Positions 39,356 through 50,221 of a stretch of 64,000 nt of DNA are shown one piece after another. This DNA is from Vibrio sp. B1FLJ16. Lineage in GTDB: Bacteria > Pseudomonadota > Gammaproteobacteria > Enterobacterales > Vibrionaceae. Position 1 is the first letter of the stretch, and every line of letters begins with the position of its first letter. Below the pieces are notes generated by a model, which was given only the letters and a program-made list of their open reading frames with translations, searched no databases and was not told where the DNA came from. The stretch is taken from NCBI RefSeq assembly GCF_905175385.1, contig NZ_HG992749.1, positions 248,001 through 312,000 of the forward strand. Reading direction: 5' to 3'. The translations under genes were made by a program, and so were the position numbers.

Positions 39356-39955
39356 ATGAATCGTCGCAGAAAGAAAAAGCAGCAAGTCGACTACGTCGAA
39401 CTGATCAAACAAAAATTCGCTGCTATCGACTGGAAGCAGCCGTTCAACAAAGACAAACAGTCAGAAAACGCGCAGCCTGTTCCTAAGTTTTGGCAGCGTT
39501 TGCCTAAATTCCATCAACGGGCATTGATGGTGCTGGTACCACTTTTTCTTTTACTTCTTATAGTACCGCTGCCAAAGAAAACGGAAGAGTCAGCTGAACA
39601 GAATCAGCCAGCAGATCAACAGAGAGTTTCTATTGAGCTTAATGCCCAAAGTCTGAGCCAGCAAAGAACATCGCAAAACTCAGGGCCTAAGTCTGAAAAC
39701 TGGAAAGAGTATCAGGTAAAGAATGGTGATACGCTGGCACAGGTATTTCGTAGTAACCAGTTATCAATGGCGGATCTCAGCTCGTTAGTTAAAATTGAGG
39801 GCAGTGATAAGCCGCTTAGTCATATCAAGCAGGGCCAGCTGATTCGCTTTAAATTCTCAGACGAAGGTGATCTAGATATGTTACAGCTTGAGAAAGGTGA
39901 TCATTCTGTCATGTTCTTCCGTTTGTCCGATGGAAGCTTTGGCCGCAACAAGTAA
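39356..39955 (+). CDS. OapA/YtfB-like LysM-type envelope protein
   Basis: A 199-residue bitopic protein. A basic cytoplasmic N-terminus (MNRRRKKKQQ), an OapA N-terminal segment, one membrane helix (about 64-78), a glutamine-rich linker, and a C-terminal LysM-like/OapA domain (WKEYQVKNGDTLAQVFRSNQ) are visible. E. coli YtfB, also divergent from fklB, is a cell-division-associated glycan-binding protein; the same role is likely. AAGGGG precedes ATG 39356, while an upstream extension is not conserved. A terminator follows. Confidence 0.85.
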   Translation: MNRRRKKKQQVDYVELIKQKFAAIDWKQPFNKDKQSENAQPVPKFWQRLPKFHQRALMVLVPLFLLLLIVPLPKKTEESAEQNQPADQQRVSIELNAQSLSQQRTSQNSGPKSENWKEYQVKNGDTLAQVFRSNQLSMADLSSLVKIEGSDKPLSHIKQGQLIRFKFSDEGDLDMLQLEKGDHSVMFFRLSDGSFGRNK

Positions 39956-39991
39956 CTTTTCTCACAGTTATCCTTCTAAGCATAAGTTGAT

Positions 39992-40021
39992 AAAAAGACG
40001 CGTGTCCTCGCGTCTTTTTAA
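39992..40021. terminator. Bidirectional terminator between ytfB-like and elaA
   Basis: AAAAAGACGCG and CGCGTCTTTTT form a perfect 11-base stem with a 6-base loop between two convergent genes. Confidence 0.9.
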
Positions 40022-40039
40022 TTTTAAACTCAGGTGCCG

Positions 40040-40495
40040 TTAAGCTGTGGCTCTACGCATGTCCACGTGCGGAATGCCATCTTCAAGATAACTATCTGAA
40101 ATGACGTTAAACCCGTGGCTCGCATAAAACTGGATAAGGTGTTCTTGTGCTCCAATGTCTATGGTTTGCTCTGGCCATAGTGATTCACACTGAGCTAAGG
40201 CCTGCTGAAGCAATTTGTGCCCTAAGCCACCGCCACGTGCACTCTGTTTGGTGACGACCCGCCCAATACTAACGTTGTCATAGGTCGTTCCCGTAGGTAA
40301 CAGACGAGCACAAGCGACTAACTCATCACCATCATAACCGAGAAGGTGATAAACGCCTTCAAGTGTGTCTTTACCATCAAGTTCCGGATAAGGGCAGTTT
40401 TGTTCAACAACAAAAACATCGACACGTAAACGCATCAGTTCGTAGAGCTGAAGTGTTGTCAGTTGGGTAAAAGGTAAAGTTATCCAGGTGAGCAT
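40040..40495 (-). CDS. elaA: GNAT-family N-acetyltransferase ElaA
   Basis: A 151-residue acetyltransferase. The ElaA start (LYELMRLRVDVFVVEQNCPY), DGKDTLEGVYHLLGYD, and the acetyl-CoA loop region RVVTKQSARGGGLGHKLLQ (motif A, R/Q-x2-G-x-G/A) are present. Substrate unknown. Convergent with the ytfB-like gene and divergent from dbpA. Confidence 0.9.
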   Translation of the reverse strand: MLTWITLPFTQLTTLQLYELMRLRVDVFVVEQNCPYPELDGKDTLEGVYHLLGYDGDELVACARLLPTGTTYDNVSIGRVVTKQSARGGGLGHKLLQQALAQCESLWPEQTIDIGAQEHLIQFYASHGFNVISDSYLEDGIPHVDMRRATA

Positions 40496-40641
40496 TTCCG
40501 TAATCCGTTATTCAAGCTAGGCTACAGACTTTACTCGGTTTTCTGCTAATACTCATTAACAATGGTTAATTTTAACTGGTCTTCCTGATAAAACTGGCGA
40601 TAATGTGCCCTCTTTTTCATCCTACCTGAGGATACATCCCT

Positions 40642-42021
40642 GTGAGCAAACAAACTTTTGACCACGTCGGGCTAAGCCCTGCGTTACTAGAGACGCTTGA
40701 TTCATTGAATTACACCCATATGACGCCGATTCAGGCGTTGAGCTTACCGGCGATTCTGAACCAGCGTGATGTGATTGGTCAGGGCAAAACAGGTTCGGGT
40801 AAAACCGCTGCATTTGGCCTCGGGGTTTTGTCGAATCTAAATGTGAAGCGCTTTCGCGTACAGTCATTGGTGTTATGCCCGACACGTGAGCTTGCTGATC
40901 AGGTAGCGAAGGAGATCCGCACACTCGGTCGTGGTATCCATAATATTAAAGTTCTGACCCTTTGTGGCGGTATGCCTATGGGGCCGCAGATCGGTTCACT
41001 CGAACATGGAGCACATATCCTGGTTGGTACTCCGGGACGTATTCTCGATCACCTTGAAAAAGGCCGGATTAATCTTGAAGAGTTGAACACACTGGTCTTG
41101 GATGAAGCGGATCGTATGCTCGAGATGGGTTTTCAGGATGCCCTGGATGCCGTCATTGAGGCTGCACCTAAAAAGCGTCAGACTTTGCTTTTCAGTGCTA
41201 CATTCCCTGAGAAAATCGAGCAGATTGCTCAGCGTATCATGCAGTCGCCTGAGCTGATAAAAGTCGAGTCGACTCACGATACTTCAAGCATTGCTCAGCA
41301 TTTTTACCAGGTTGAAGGCTCCGAAGCTCGTGATGAGGCGCTGGCAAACCTGCTTCTTACCTATCAGCCTGAGTCGGCGGTAGTGTTCTGTAATACCAAG
41401 AAAGAAGTGCAAAATGTGGCTGATGAGCTGCATCATAAAGGTTTTAGCGTCATTGATATTCATGGAGACTTAGAGCAGCGAGAACGTGATCAGGCTTTGG
41501 TTCAGTTTGCTAACAAGAGTGTTTCAATTCTGGTTGCTACTGACGTTGCTGCGCGCGGATTAGACGTTGATAACCTTGATGCGGTCTTTAACTTCGAGTT
41601 GTCACGCGATCCTGAAGTACATGTACACCGTATAGGCCGTACGGGTCGAGCAGGAAGCAAAGGTTTAGCGTTCAGTTTCTATGGTGAGAAGGACGGCCTG
41701 CGGGTAGCACGTATCGAAGAGTATTTGGATATGGACGTGGTTCCAGCAACTTTGCCAACCAAATCAAACCAGCAGCCTTATCAAGCGAAGATGGTTACTA
41801 TCAATATCGATGGCGGGAAGAAGCAAAAAGTCCGTGCAGGAGACATTCTTGGCTGTCTGACGGGTAAAAATGGCATCCCAGGCTCACAAGTGGGTAAGAT
41901 CCACTTGTTCCCTGTGCGCTCTTACGTAGCGGTAGATAAGTCCGTAGCTAAGAAAGCCCTGCAAACCATCAGTACCGGTAAGATGAAAGGGCGTCAGTTC
42001 CGTGCCCGGATTCTTAAGTAA
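40642..42021 (+). CDS. dbpA: ATP-dependent RNA helicase DbpA
   Basis: A 459-residue DEAD-box helicase acting on hairpin 92 of 23S rRNA during 50S assembly. Walker A GKTGSGKT at residues 48-55, DEAD at 154-157, SAT at 185-187 and HRIGRTGRAG are intact. The C-terminal DbpA RNA-binding domain (about 385-459, MVTINIDGGKKQKVRAGDIL) gives specificity. The start is GTG at 40642 after CTGAGGATACATCC. Confidence 0.95.
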   Translation: MSKQTFDHVGLSPALLETLDSLNYTHMTPIQALSLPAILNQRDVIGQGKTGSGKTAAFGLGVLSNLNVKRFRVQSLVLCPTRELADQVAKEIRTLGRGIHNIKVLTLCGGMPMGPQIGSLEHGAHILVGTPGRILDHLEKGRINLEELNTLVLDEADRMLEMGFQDALDAVIEAAPKKRQTLLFSATFPEKIEQIAQRIMQSPELIKVESTHDTSSIAQHFYQVEGSEARDEALANLLLTYQPESAVVFCNTKKEVQNVADELHHKGFSVIDIHGDLEQRERDQALVQFANKSVSILVATDVAARGLDVDNLDAVFNFELSRDPEVHVHRIGRTGRAGSKGLAFSFYGEKDGLRVARIEEYLDMDVVPATLPTKSNQQPYQAKMVTINIDGGKKQKVRAGDILGCLTGKNGIPGSQVGKIHLFPVRSYVAVDKSVAKKALQTISTGKMKGRQFRARILK

Positions 42022-42037
42022 CTTCTGTGTTTTTTAC

Positions 42038-42072
42038 AAAAAGGCTCTTCAGTTGAAGAGCCTTTGTTTTTC
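42038..42072. terminator. Terminator between dbpA and the Crp/Fnr-type gene
   Basis: AAAGGCTCTTC and GAAGAGCCTTT form an 11-base stem with an AGTT loop and flanking A and T runs. It runs up to the convergent gene's stop. Confidence 0.9.
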
Positions 42073-42645
42073 TTAATCTTTCTCTTTACCCAAACGCGAT
42101 TTGATTCTGCTCAGACTGATTGGTGTAATTCCAAGGTAAGCCGCGATTTGACTGTCAGTAATACGCTGTTCCAGATCTGGATAGTGAGCACAGAACAACT
42201 GGTAACGTTCTTCCGGCGAGTAGAGCAGCATGAAGCGTTCTTTGTGCTCTTTATTCATCAGCTGAGTTTCTAACAGTTTCAGGTAAATGGAATGTTTACT
42301 GGCCCGCCAGTGGTGCAGTGTTTCTATTGGCAGGCAAAACAAGCGGCAAGCCGTGAGTGTTTCCAGTAAATATGCTGAAGGCTGGTCCTTGATAACGCTT
42401 TCGAAGCCTATCACCCAGTCTTGTTCCCAATAGAACTCTTTACTGAACTCTTTTCCTTGTTCTGTCAGGTAGCTGGCGTGGCATAACCCTTCGAGAATGA
42501 AGTAGATATGTGAGTTAAACTCTCCCTGATGACAGAGAATGTGTCTGGTCGGAAGCTCGAGTTCTTGCCCGTGTTCGCTAAGTTGTAAGGCTTCTGATTC
42601 AGAAAAGCCACTTTGAGTTAAGTTGTACAATACGTCTTCTGACAT
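42073..42645 (-). CDS. Crp/Fnr-family transcriptional regulator
   Basis: A 190-residue regulator. Residues 10-125 match a cyclic-nucleotide-binding fold (HILCHQGEFNSHIYFILEGL), and the C-terminus has a helix-turn-helix (ITDSQIAAYLGITPISLSRIKSRL). It lacks Fnr-type cysteine clusters, and the phosphate-binding RxA motif of true cAMP sensors is not evident, so the ligand is unknown. The HTH is of the short type seen in single-gene YeiL/Crp-like regulators. Confidence 0.83.
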   Translation of the reverse strand: MSEDVLYNLTQSGFSESEALQLSEHGQELELPTRHILCHQGEFNSHIYFILEGLCHASYLTEQGKEFSKEFYWEQDWVIGFESVIKDQPSAYLLETLTACRLFCLPIETLHHWRASKHSIYLKLLETQLMNKEHKERFMLLYSPEERYQLFCAHYPDLEQRITDSQIAAYLGITPISLSRIKSRLGKEKD

Positions 42646-42717
42646 TAGCTCTGAAAATGTTTAACTGTAGTAGAGGACATTCTACCGCTTCTTTCTTCTG
42701 TACAAAAATCCAGGTAA

Positions 42718-42744
42718 TAAAAAAGCGGCTACCAGAGCCGCTTT
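42718..42744 (-). terminator. Terminator of cpdB
   Basis: On the minus strand AAAGCGGCT / AGCCGCTTT with a 5-base loop is followed by a T run, starting 19 bases after the cpdB stop. Confidence 0.88.
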
Positions 42745-42762
42745 ATCTCAATAGAACTGCGC

Positions 42763-44724
42763 TTACTTATTCAGGTTAATTTGATAGACAGCAAAGCCGA
42801 TGTCATCGGTCGCCACACGTTTCATCGGATACTGTGCCTTTTCTTTGATGAACTGTGCCGCTTTATCACCTGGCGAGGTTTCAAAGCGAATATCCAGTGG
42901 TTTATCCGACTTTATCGGTGCGAAAGACCAGTTGTTGTCGGCACTTGGTGTGACTTCGCCTTTCTCTTCACTGACGCGAGAAATGTACGCCGCAACCACA
43001 GAGCGGTTTTCATCTGGTGAATCAAACGCGACGAAATCTGGCCCGGTACCAGGGAAGGTGTTGCTGTATGCCCGGTAGTTGTTGGTCGCAATAATAAAGT
43101 CTTGTTTAGGATCAACTGACTTTCCGTTGAAAGTCAGATTCACAATACGCTGGGAGTCTGGGTTAATGACTTTACAGTTTGCGTCATACTTTGGTGCTTG
43201 CGTGACATCGATCTGGTAATTTACACCATCAATTACATCAAAGTTGTAGGTGCGGAAGTTATCCCAGTCAATCAGAGACTGCGGTTGGGTGTTGTTGACA
43301 TCGATTTGATTAAACTGACCAGCACTGCACTCGAGCCATTCTTTAACCTCTTTGCCTTTCACTTTCATAGCTACCAGCGTATTCGGGTACAAATACAGAT
43401 CAGCCGCGTTGCGGAAAGTTAATTGGCCTGATTCTACTTCAGTGAAGTTATTTGGGTCGTTCTTACGGCCACCGGCTTTAAATGGTGCTGCAGCACTCAA
43501 TACCGGAATGTCAGCTAAATCAGGGTCGCCCTGAATGAAGCGTTCCACATAATCTTTTTGCGCTAAGTTAACGATTTGAATCGTCGGGTCATCCTGAACC
43601 AGAGTAAGGAAGCTGTACATCACGTCATTCGCTTTACCAATAGGCTGGTTGACGAAATCACGAGTGCCTTTATGGTCTTCTTCTAAGGCTTTGATGATAC
43701 CCTGATCAGCTTCTGCTAAAGATTTTTTACCCGCTTTATCGAAAATAGGGCGTGCTTCCGATTGCCCTCCAACGACTTGCCATTTACCGTTCTGCTGTTT
43801 GATGACCAGATCCATTACCCCGACGTGGCTGCCCCAGCGTCCCGGCATCACCGCAGTTACCCCATTAATACTGCCTTTGTCATTATCCACGCCTTGCAGG
43901 TTCTCAAATCCTTTGCCTGGGAAAACCGCGTGAGCGTGACCAAAAGCGATTGCGTCAATGCCGTCGACTTGAGTTAGGTAATAAGTCGAGTTTTCAGCAC
44001 CGAGTTTATAAGGGTCGGTTGAAATGCCTGAGTGGGGAATCGCTACAATTACGTCGGCACCTTCTGCTTTCATCTGAGGTACAAGCTTCTCGGCGGTTTT
44101 CTTGATGTCTTTGGCGAAAACATTGCCTTCCAGGTTCTTTTTATCCCATACCATGATTTGTGGTGGTACAAAGCCGATGTAGCCGACTTTGATTTGATGG
44201 CTTTGACCTTCAGTATCTTTAAACGTGTGCGTTTTGATCAGATAAGGCTTGAAGTAGTGATCACCAGTCGCTTTATCGAATACGTTAGCGCTGATGTAAG
44301 GGAAGTTAGCTCCGGTCAGGGTGGTTTTCAGGAAATCCAGACCATAGTTGAACTCATGGTTGCCGATATTACCCACATCATAATTGAGCTGATTCATCGC
44401 TTTATATACGGGGTGTAGTTCTCCAGCGTTGATGCCTTTTGCTGCCATGTAATCGCCCATCGGACTGCCCTGAATGAGATCACCGTTATCAACTAAGACA
44501 CTGTTTTCTGCTTCGGACTGAGCTTGTTTGACCAATGTGGCCGCGCGGCTTAAGCCGATTTGCTGGGAGGGCTGGTCCTTGTAGTAGTCGTAGTCCATTA
44601 CATTGGTATGAATGTCAGTCGTCTCAATAATGCGTAACTTTATCGTGTCAGCCATCGCTGAGCTGGCGAGTGTGAGCATTCCGGTTAATACTGCGACGGA
44701 AATAGGGTTAACGGCCAGTTTCAT
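42763..44724 (-). CDS. cpdB: Periplasmic 2',3'-cyclic-nucleotide phosphodiesterase/3'-nucleotidase
   Basis: A 653-residue secreted enzyme that hydrolyses 2',3'-cyclic nucleotides and 3'-nucleotides so that they can be used as phosphate and nucleoside sources. A signal peptide ends about residue 25 ([10 protein letters not shown]). The metallophosphatase motifs [27 protein letters not shown] and [10 protein letters not shown] are intact, followed by a 5'-nucleotidase C-terminal domain. I chose ATG 44724, with GGAGAACCTC upstream and a proper signal sequence; an upstream in-frame start is unlikely. Confidence 0.95.
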   Translation of the reverse strand: MKLAVNPISVAVLTGMLTLASSAMADTIKLRIIETTDIHTNVMDYDYYKDQPSQQIGLSRAATLVKQAQSEAENSVLVDNGDLIQGSPMGDYMAAKGINAGELHPVYKAMNQLNYDVGNIGNHEFNYGLDFLKTTLTGANFPYISANVFDKATGDHYFKPYLIKTHTFKDTEGQSHQIKVGYIGFVPPQIMVWDKKNLEGNVFAKDIKKTAEKLVPQMKAEGADVIVAIPHSGISTDPYKLGAENSTYYLTQVDGIDAIAFGHAHAVFPGKGFENLQGVDNDKGSINGVTAVMPGRWGSHVGVMDLVIKQQNGKWQVVGGQSEARPIFDKAGKKSLAEADQGIIKALEEDHKGTRDFVNQPIGKANDVMYSFLTLVQDDPTIQIVNLAQKDYVERFIQGDPDLADIPVLSAAAPFKAGGRKNDPNNFTEVESGQLTFRNAADLYLYPNTLVAMKVKGKEVKEWLECSAGQFNQIDVNNTQPQSLIDWDNFRTYNFDVIDGVNYQIDVTQAPKYDANCKVINPDSQRIVNLTFNGKSVDPKQDFIIATNNYRAYSNTFPGTGPDFVAFDSPDENRSVVAAYISRVSEEKGEVTPSADNNWSFAPIKSDKPLDIRFETSPGDKAAQFIKEKAQYPMKRVATDDIGFAVYQINLNK

Positions 44725-44943
44725 GAGGTTCTCCAATTTGACTGGGATCGATTTAACAAACCTTAGTGCAACTATGTGGTTAAAGCGCAAAAAGTTGTGA
44801 GTAAAAGCATTTTACTGAACCATTTTCATATTAAACGCCGACTCTTTCACGATTTTGAATGAGACCAAAGAAAAACTTCTTAGCAGATTTTTGAATAAAA
44901 AATGAAATTTTAGAATTTCAGGTAATATAAACGCGCCGCCATA

Positions 44944-45858
44944 ATGCACGAATACCGATATCTATGGATGACGAGCAAACACATGGCAGTGACCGATTCA
45001 GTTACCTCTTTTCCCTTAAAAAAACCGCGCTTGGTTTCTGATAACCAAGTATCCGGGACTACACGTTTTGCAAAGCGTTCACTGCAGCCCGGCGAAGTCG
45101 CGCTCGTTGGTGCCGGCCCTGGCGATCCTGAGCTTCTTACCGTGAAAGCACTGAACTGCTTACAGCAGGCGGATGTTATTTTGTATGACTACCTGGTCTC
45201 GGAAGAGATTATGGCATTAGTACCAAGCGATACGATCTTGGTTTGTGTCGGCAAGCGTGCAGGGCACCACAGCGTACCGCAAGAAAAAACCAATCAGCTA
45301 TTGGTGGATTTTGCCAAGCAAGGCTACCGGGTGGTGAGAATCAAGGGCGGTGATCCTTTTGTCTTTGGTCGTGGTGGAGAAGAACTTGAAGTTCTGGCAG
45401 ATGCCGGAATCCGTTTTCAGGTAGTTCCCGGTATTACCGCTGCAGCAGGAGCGACGGCTTATGCCGGCATTCCTCTGACGCATCGTGATTATGCTCAATC
45501 GGCCATTTTTGTTACCGGACACCTGAAAGAAGAAAGTGACGAGATGGATTGGTCTACCCTGGCCCGTGGCAATCAGACCTTAGTGATCTACATGGGATTA
45601 ATGAAATCACACTATATTCAGAATCAGCTTATTCAACATGGACGATCTGAATCCACACCGATTGCCATTATTGAACGTGGTACGCAAATACAACAAAAAG
45701 TATTTATCGGAAAGTTGTCGCAACTATCTGATTTGTCGAAGGAAGCTCAATCTCCTTCTTTGATCGTAGTTGGAGAAGTTGTTCGGTTATCTCAAAAATT
45801 AGACTGGTTCTTATCTAGTACTGAATTCAACAAAAGTGCTATTGCCAACTCCATATAA
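44944..45858 (+). CDS. cobA: Uroporphyrinogen-III C-methyltransferase (siroheme synthesis)
   Basis: A 304-residue SAM-dependent enzyme making precorrin-2, the first step to siroheme for sulfite (and nitrite) reductase. The signature [19 protein letters not shown] is at about residues 53-71, and [18 protein letters not shown] follows. It lacks the N-terminal dehydrogenase/chelatase half of CysG. The start is uncertain: ATG 44944, 44968 and 44983 are in frame, none with a good Shine-Dalgarno. It heads the sulfate-assimilation cluster, 58 bases before cysD. Confidence 0.88.
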   Translation: MHEYRYLWMTSKHMAVTDSVTSFPLKKPRLVSDNQVSGTTRFAKRSLQPGEVALVGAGPGDPELLTVKALNCLQQADVILYDYLVSEEIMALVPSDTILVCVGKRAGHHSVPQEKTNQLLVDFAKQGYRVVRIKGGDPFVFGRGGEELEVLADAGIRFQVVPGITAAAGATAYAGIPLTHRDYAQSAIFVTGHLKEESDEMDWSTLARGNQTLVIYMGLMKSHYIQNQLIQHGRSESTPIAIIERGTQIQQKVFIGKLSQLSDLSKEAQSPSLIVVGEVVRLSQKLDWFLSSTEFNKSAIANSI

Positions 45859-45916
45859 TTTCAAATTAAAGATTAGAGATATAAAGCGCCTTCAAGCTTA
45901 AAAGGAAATACAAAAC

Positions 45917-46825
45917 ATGGATCAACAACGTTTAACTCATCTTAAACAACTCGAAGCGGAGAGTATTCATATCATCCGTGAAGTTGCGGCCGAGTTTGAT
46001 AACCCAGTCATGATGTATTCGATTGGTAAAGACTCATCAGTCATGCTGCATCTGGCACGCAAAGCTTTTTACCCGGGTAAGATCCCATTCCCGCTGCTAC
46101 ATGTAGATACGGATTGGAAATTCCGCGAGATGATTGAGTTCCGTGACCGTACTGCAGAAAAATACGGTTTTGAGCTTTTAGTGCACAAGAACCCGGAAGG
46201 TATTGCGATGGGTTGTAGCCCGTTCGTTCATGGTTCGTCAAAGCACACTGATATCATGAAGACCCAGGGACTGAAACAAGCTCTGAATAAATACGGTTTT
46301 GATGCGGCTTTTGGCGGCGCGCGTCGTGATGAAGAAAAATCACGTGCGAAAGAGCGTGTGTATTCATTCCGCGATAAAAACCATACCTGGGATCCGAAAA
46401 ACCAGCGTCCTGAACTGTGGAAAACATACAACGGCCAGGTCAATAAAGGTGAGAGCATTCGAGTGTTCCCATTATCAAACTGGACTGAGCTTGACATCTG
46501 GCAGTACATCTACTTGGAAAACATCGAGATTGTGCCACTTTACCTTGCTGATAAACGACCTGTCGTTGAACGTGATGGCATGCTGATCATGGTGGATGAT
46601 GACCGTATGGAAATTCAGCCTCATGAAGTCGTTGAAGAGAAGAGCGTACGTTTTCGTACCCTAGGTTGCTACCCGTTAACCGGTGCGATCGAATCAGAAG
46701 CCAATACGTTGACGGGCATTATCGAAGAGATGCTGGTGGCAACATCGAGTGAGCGTCAGGGCAGGGCGATCGACCACGATCAATCAGGATCGATGGAACT
46801 GAAAAAACGTCAAGGTTACTTCTAA
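45917..46825 (+). CDS. cysD: Sulfate adenylyltransferase subunit CysD
   Basis: A 302-residue PP-loop ATP pyrophosphatase-type subunit that forms APS from sulfate and ATP. The loop SIGKDS lies at residues 35-40, and [16 protein letters not shown] is conserved. It works with CysN, which starts 18 bases downstream. AAAAGGAAAT precedes the start. Confidence 0.97.
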   Translation: MDQQRLTHLKQLEAESIHIIREVAAEFDNPVMMYSIGKDSSVMLHLARKAFYPGKIPFPLLHVDTDWKFREMIEFRDRTAEKYGFELLVHKNPEGIAMGCSPFVHGSSKHTDIMKTQGLKQALNKYGFDAAFGGARRDEEKSRAKERVYSFRDKNHTWDPKNQRPELWKTYNGQVNKGESIRVFPLSNWTELDIWQYIYLENIEIVPLYLADKRPVVERDGMLIMVDDDRMEIQPHEVVEEKSVRFRTLGCYPLTGAIESEANTLTGIIEEMLVATSSERQGRAIDHDQSGSMELKKRQGYF

Positions 46826-46843
46826 AGGATCTAAGGAAAGATA

Positions 46844-48274
46844 ATGAACAGTGCAGTTGAAGCTCAATTAGCCGAGCTTGGTATCGAAGGCTATTTAACA
46901 CAACATCAGTACAAATCTCTGCTCAGATTCCTGACTTGTGGTTCTGTGGACGATGGTAAGAGTACGCTTATTGGTCGCTTACTCCATGACTCAAAACAAA
47001 TTTATGAAGATCAGCTGGCGGCAGTACATTCAGACAGTCAGCGTGTAGGTACAACTGGTGAGAAACCAGATTTGGCTCTACTCGTTGATGGTTTGCAGGC
47101 AGAGCGCGAACAGGGCATCACCATCGATGTGGCTTACCGTTACTTCTCTACACAGAAGCGTAAGTTCATCATTGCTGATACTCCGGGGCACGAGCAGTAC
47201 ACACGTAATATGGCGACGGGTGCTTCGACGTGTGATCTGGCTGTGATCCTGGTGGATGCACGTAAAGGTATTCTTGATCAGACTCGTCGTCACTCATTCA
47301 TTTCAAACCTTTTAGGGTTGAAGCATTTTGTTGTCGCAATCAACAAAATGGATCTGGTGGATTATTCGCAAGAGCGTTTTGAAGAGATCCGCGAGGCCTA
47401 CATTGAGTTCGCAGAAAACCTGACCGGTGACATCAATATCCAGATCATTCCGATTTCAGCGCTTGAAGGTGATAACGTTGTCGACAAGGGACAAAACCTG
47501 AGCTGGTTTGAGGGCCCGTCACTGCTTGAGCTGCTTGAAAATGTTGATGTTGACCAGGAGAAAGGCAGCGGTGAGTTCCGTTTCCCTGTGCAGTATGTAA
47601 ACCGTCCTAATCTCGATTTCCGCGGATTTGCAGGCACGATTTCATCAGGCTCTGTAAAGGTAGGAGATGCGATTAAAGCACTTCCATCAGGTAAGACTTC
47701 AACTGTGGCGAGAATCGTTACTTTTGACGGTGACATTGAAGAGGCACAGGCAGGACTTGCTGTCACTCTGACACTGCAAGACGAAATCGATATCAGTCGT
47801 GGTGATTTAATCGTTCTCGACAACGCTCAGGTAGAAACTACCAACCATCTTCTGGCAGATGTAGTGTGGATGACGGAGCAGCCACTGCAACCGGGTCGTG
47901 ATTACGATATCAAGATTGCGGGCAAGAAAACAGTTGGTCACGTTGAGGCAATTCGTCATCAGTATGACATTAACAACCTGTCTACACACAGTGCGGCCGA
48001 GTTGCCACTGAATGGTATCGGCTTGTGTGAGTGGTCGCTGAACGAATCTGTTGCGCTGGATAATTACCAGGACTGCGCTGATACCGGTGGCTTTATCATT
48101 ATTGACCGTCTGACTAACGTTACCGTTGGTGCGGGTATGGTGAAAGAAAGTCTTACGGCTGTCGAACGCGGTGTGGCTGACATCTCAGCATTTGAATTAG
48201 AGCTGAACGCGCTGGTTCGTAAGCACTTCCCGCACTGGGAAGCAAAAGACCTAAGCCAATTACTTAAGAAGTAA
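46844..48274 (+). CDS. cysN: Sulfate adenylyltransferase subunit CysN (GTPase)
   Basis: A 476-residue EF-Tu-like GTPase whose GTP hydrolysis drives APS synthesis by CysD. P-loop GSVDDGKS is at residues 33-40, with DTPGHEQY and NKMDLVDYS as G3 and G4. It has no fused APS kinase domain; that activity is the separate cysC. Two hairpins follow. Confidence 0.97.
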   Translation: MNSAVEAQLAELGIEGYLTQHQYKSLLRFLTCGSVDDGKSTLIGRLLHDSKQIYEDQLAAVHSDSQRVGTTGEKPDLALLVDGLQAEREQGITIDVAYRYFSTQKRKFIIADTPGHEQYTRNMATGASTCDLAVILVDARKGILDQTRRHSFISNLLGLKHFVVAINKMDLVDYSQERFEEIREAYIEFAENLTGDINIQIIPISALEGDNVVDKGQNLSWFEGPSLLELLENVDVDQEKGSGEFRFPVQYVNRPNLDFRGFAGTISSGSVKVGDAIKALPSGKTSTVARIVTFDGDIEEAQAGLAVTLTLQDEIDISRGDLIVLDNAQVETTNHLLADVVWMTEQPLQPGRDYDIKIAGKKTVGHVEAIRHQYDINNLSTHSAAELPLNGIGLCEWSLNESVALDNYQDCADTGGFIIIDRLTNVTVGAGMVKESLTAVERGVADISAFELELNALVRKHFPHWEAKDLSQLLKK

Positions 48275-48281
48275 CTGGCTT

Positions 48282-48370
48282 GCCTGACTGAGTGATAAAG
48301 ATGCAGTCAGGCAGTTTTCCCCTGAAACCAGAATGTCTCGGTGAACGCTGAGCATTCTGGCGTTCTTTTT
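48282..48370 (+). terminator. Two hairpins after cysN
   Basis: GCCTGACTG/CAGTCAGGC (48282-48312) and CCAGAATG/CATTCTGG (48328-48360), the second followed by CGTTCTTTTT. They suggest termination or attenuation before the permease gene. Confidence 0.6.
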
Positions 48371-48472
48371 CGCTTGCATTACTCTGTATTAGTTACTGTT
48401 TTGTCGCGCTGCACAATATTGTTGTGTCGCGGCTTGTTTGGCCCTGAATGGGTTCTTTGGTAAGGAAAGGCT

Positions 48473-50197
48473 ATGTGGGAACAAGGATTTGTATTAGCGA
48501 TTCTGCTTGGCATTATTACTTGTTTGCTTGTCACCAAAATTAAGCCAGGCACCATATTTGCCAGCGCTGCCTTCATTGCATTTATGGCAGGAATGATTGA
48601 TCTAACGACTATTGCTGCCAACTTTACCAACTCTTCACTACTAACTCTTGTATTGCTGATTCTTGCTTCATGTGCGCTGGAAAAAACGCTGCTTATCAGT
48701 TGGGTAAGCCGAAGTATTTCAAAAGGTCATCTCGGTAGTGTTGTCGCTAAGTTAGGTTTGTCTACAGCATTACTCTCTTCATTTACCAATAACACTGCTG
48801 TGGTGGTTTCTCTGATAGGAGCGATCAAGCGTAATCAGCAACATGCACCATCAAAGCTATTGATCCCACTCTCCTATGCGGCGATTTTTGGTGGCACATT
48901 GACGCTGATTGGCACCTCAACTAACTTAATTATTAACAGTTTTGTTGAAGATGCAGGCTTGCCGAGCCTTAACTTTTTTACCCCGACACTGATAGGTTTA
49001 GCTGTGCTGGTGGGCGGATTGCTGATTCTGATCCCACTGAGCTATTTGCTTCCGGAGTATGATGATCAGGGCCAGGAAGATTTACCTTATTTTCTCGAAT
49101 CTCGTGTAGAGCCGGGGTCGCCGTTGGTTGGACGTACGGTCAGCGAGAATAACTTACGCGCACTACGCAAACTGTTCCTGGCAGAAGTGGTTCGCGATGG
49201 AGTAACAGTCTCGTCGGTGGGGCCTGATTTTGTCTTGAAAGCCAAAGACCGCTTACTGTTTTGTGGTGATGTAGAAAGTGTGGCAACCCTGCAAGAGATT
49301 CCGGGATTGACTCTGTTTGGCCATCAGCATCTGAACGGCCAGAGCTTTATTGAAGTTGTGGTCAGCTCCTCTGCTACTTTTTGCCACAAAACACTTAAAG
49401 AGAGCCGTTTCCGTGACCGTTTTGACGCAGTCGTCGTCGCGATTCGCCGTGGGCATGAGCGGTTAGAAGGAGGACTCGGGAGCATTACTCTGGCGCCTGG
49501 TGATACCTTAGTTCTGGTTCCGGGAAAGCGATTCGAGTCTGAGCGCCGCGCGCACCGTAAAGAGTTTGTTTTAGTGCACGATCTGGACTCCAGCGCCCGA
49601 CTAGATGCGCACAAATCTTCTATAGTATTACTTGGCTTTTCCGCCGTGATTGGCTGTGCGTTGCTGGAACTTGTCCCGATCATTAAGGGGTTAGCGGTAT
49701 ACATTATTGCGCTTATTGCATTTGGTATTGTACAGGTTTCTGAGCTGCGCCGCCGTTTCCCGATTGATATAGTGGTGATTGTAGGATCGGCATTATCCAT
49801 CGCTCAGCTGATGATCTCTTCCGGTTTGTCGATCAGAATGGGGGAGATGTTTATCCAAGCTTTTAACGGCTGGGGCGTATTTGGTGCACTGGTGGCAACT
49901 TATATCATGACGCTGGTGTTAACAGAACTAGTGACCAATAACGCCGCCGCTGCACTCGCATTTCCTATCGGCTATAGTATGGCGGTAGGGTACGGCGTCG
50001 ACCCTATGCCATTTATTATGGCGGTACTGTTTGGCGCAAGTGCAAGTTTTATTTCTCCCTACGGGTACCAAACCAATTTGTTGGTATACAGTGTAGGTAA
50101 TTACAAACTGACCGATTATGTACGTATAGGTGTACCGATTTCTATTGTGTATTCCGTTTTGGTACTGACACTGATCCCGGTCTTCTTCCCGTTTTAA
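48473..50197 (+). CDS. SLC13-family permease with TrkA-C domains (probable sulfate transporter)
   Basis: A 574-residue inner-membrane protein of the DASS/SLC13 type. About five helices precede a cytoplasmic middle part (about 205-370) with two RCK/TrkA-C-like domains, and further helices follow. The motif GGTLTLIGTSTNLIIN at about residues 141-156 is the SNT substrate/sodium motif; a second copy-like NNAAAALAFPIGYS lies near the C-terminus. Its place between cysN and cysC strongly suggests sulfate uptake. GGTAAGGAAAGGCT precedes the start. Confidence 0.88.
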   Translation: MWEQGFVLAILLGIITCLLVTKIKPGTIFASAAFIAFMAGMIDLTTIAANFTNSSLLTLVLLILASCALEKTLLISWVSRSISKGHLGSVVAKLGLSTALLSSFTNNTAVVVSLIGAIKRNQQHAPSKLLIPLSYAAIFGGTLTLIGTSTNLIINSFVEDAGLPSLNFFTPTLIGLAVLVGGLLILIPLSYLLPEYDDQGQEDLPYFLESRVEPGSPLVGRTVSENNLRALRKLFLAEVVRDGVTVSSVGPDFVLKAKDRLLFCGDVESVATLQEIPGLTLFGHQHLNGQSFIEVVVSSSATFCHKTLKESRFRDRFDAVVVAIRRGHERLEGGLGSITLAPGDTLVLVPGKRFESERRAHRKEFVLVHDLDSSARLDAHKSSIVLLGFSAVIGCALLELVPIIKGLAVYIIALIAFGIVQVSELRRRFPIDIVVIVGSALSIAQLMISSGLSIRMGEMFIQAFNGWGVFGALVATYIMTLVLTELVTNNAAAALAFPIGYSMAVGYGVDPMPFIMAVLFGASASFISPYGYQTNLLVYSVGNYKLTDYVRIGVPISIVYSVLVLTLIPVFFPF

Positions 50198-50221
50198 TAC
50201 CGATTTTTACAAGGATACGTT

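Noticed and set aside
44725..44943. CRP or riboswitch-like element between cpdB and cobA
   Set aside because: A GTTGTGA-N-ATTTTAC sequence fits CRP poorly, and no structured leader with a terminator stem could be built by eye.
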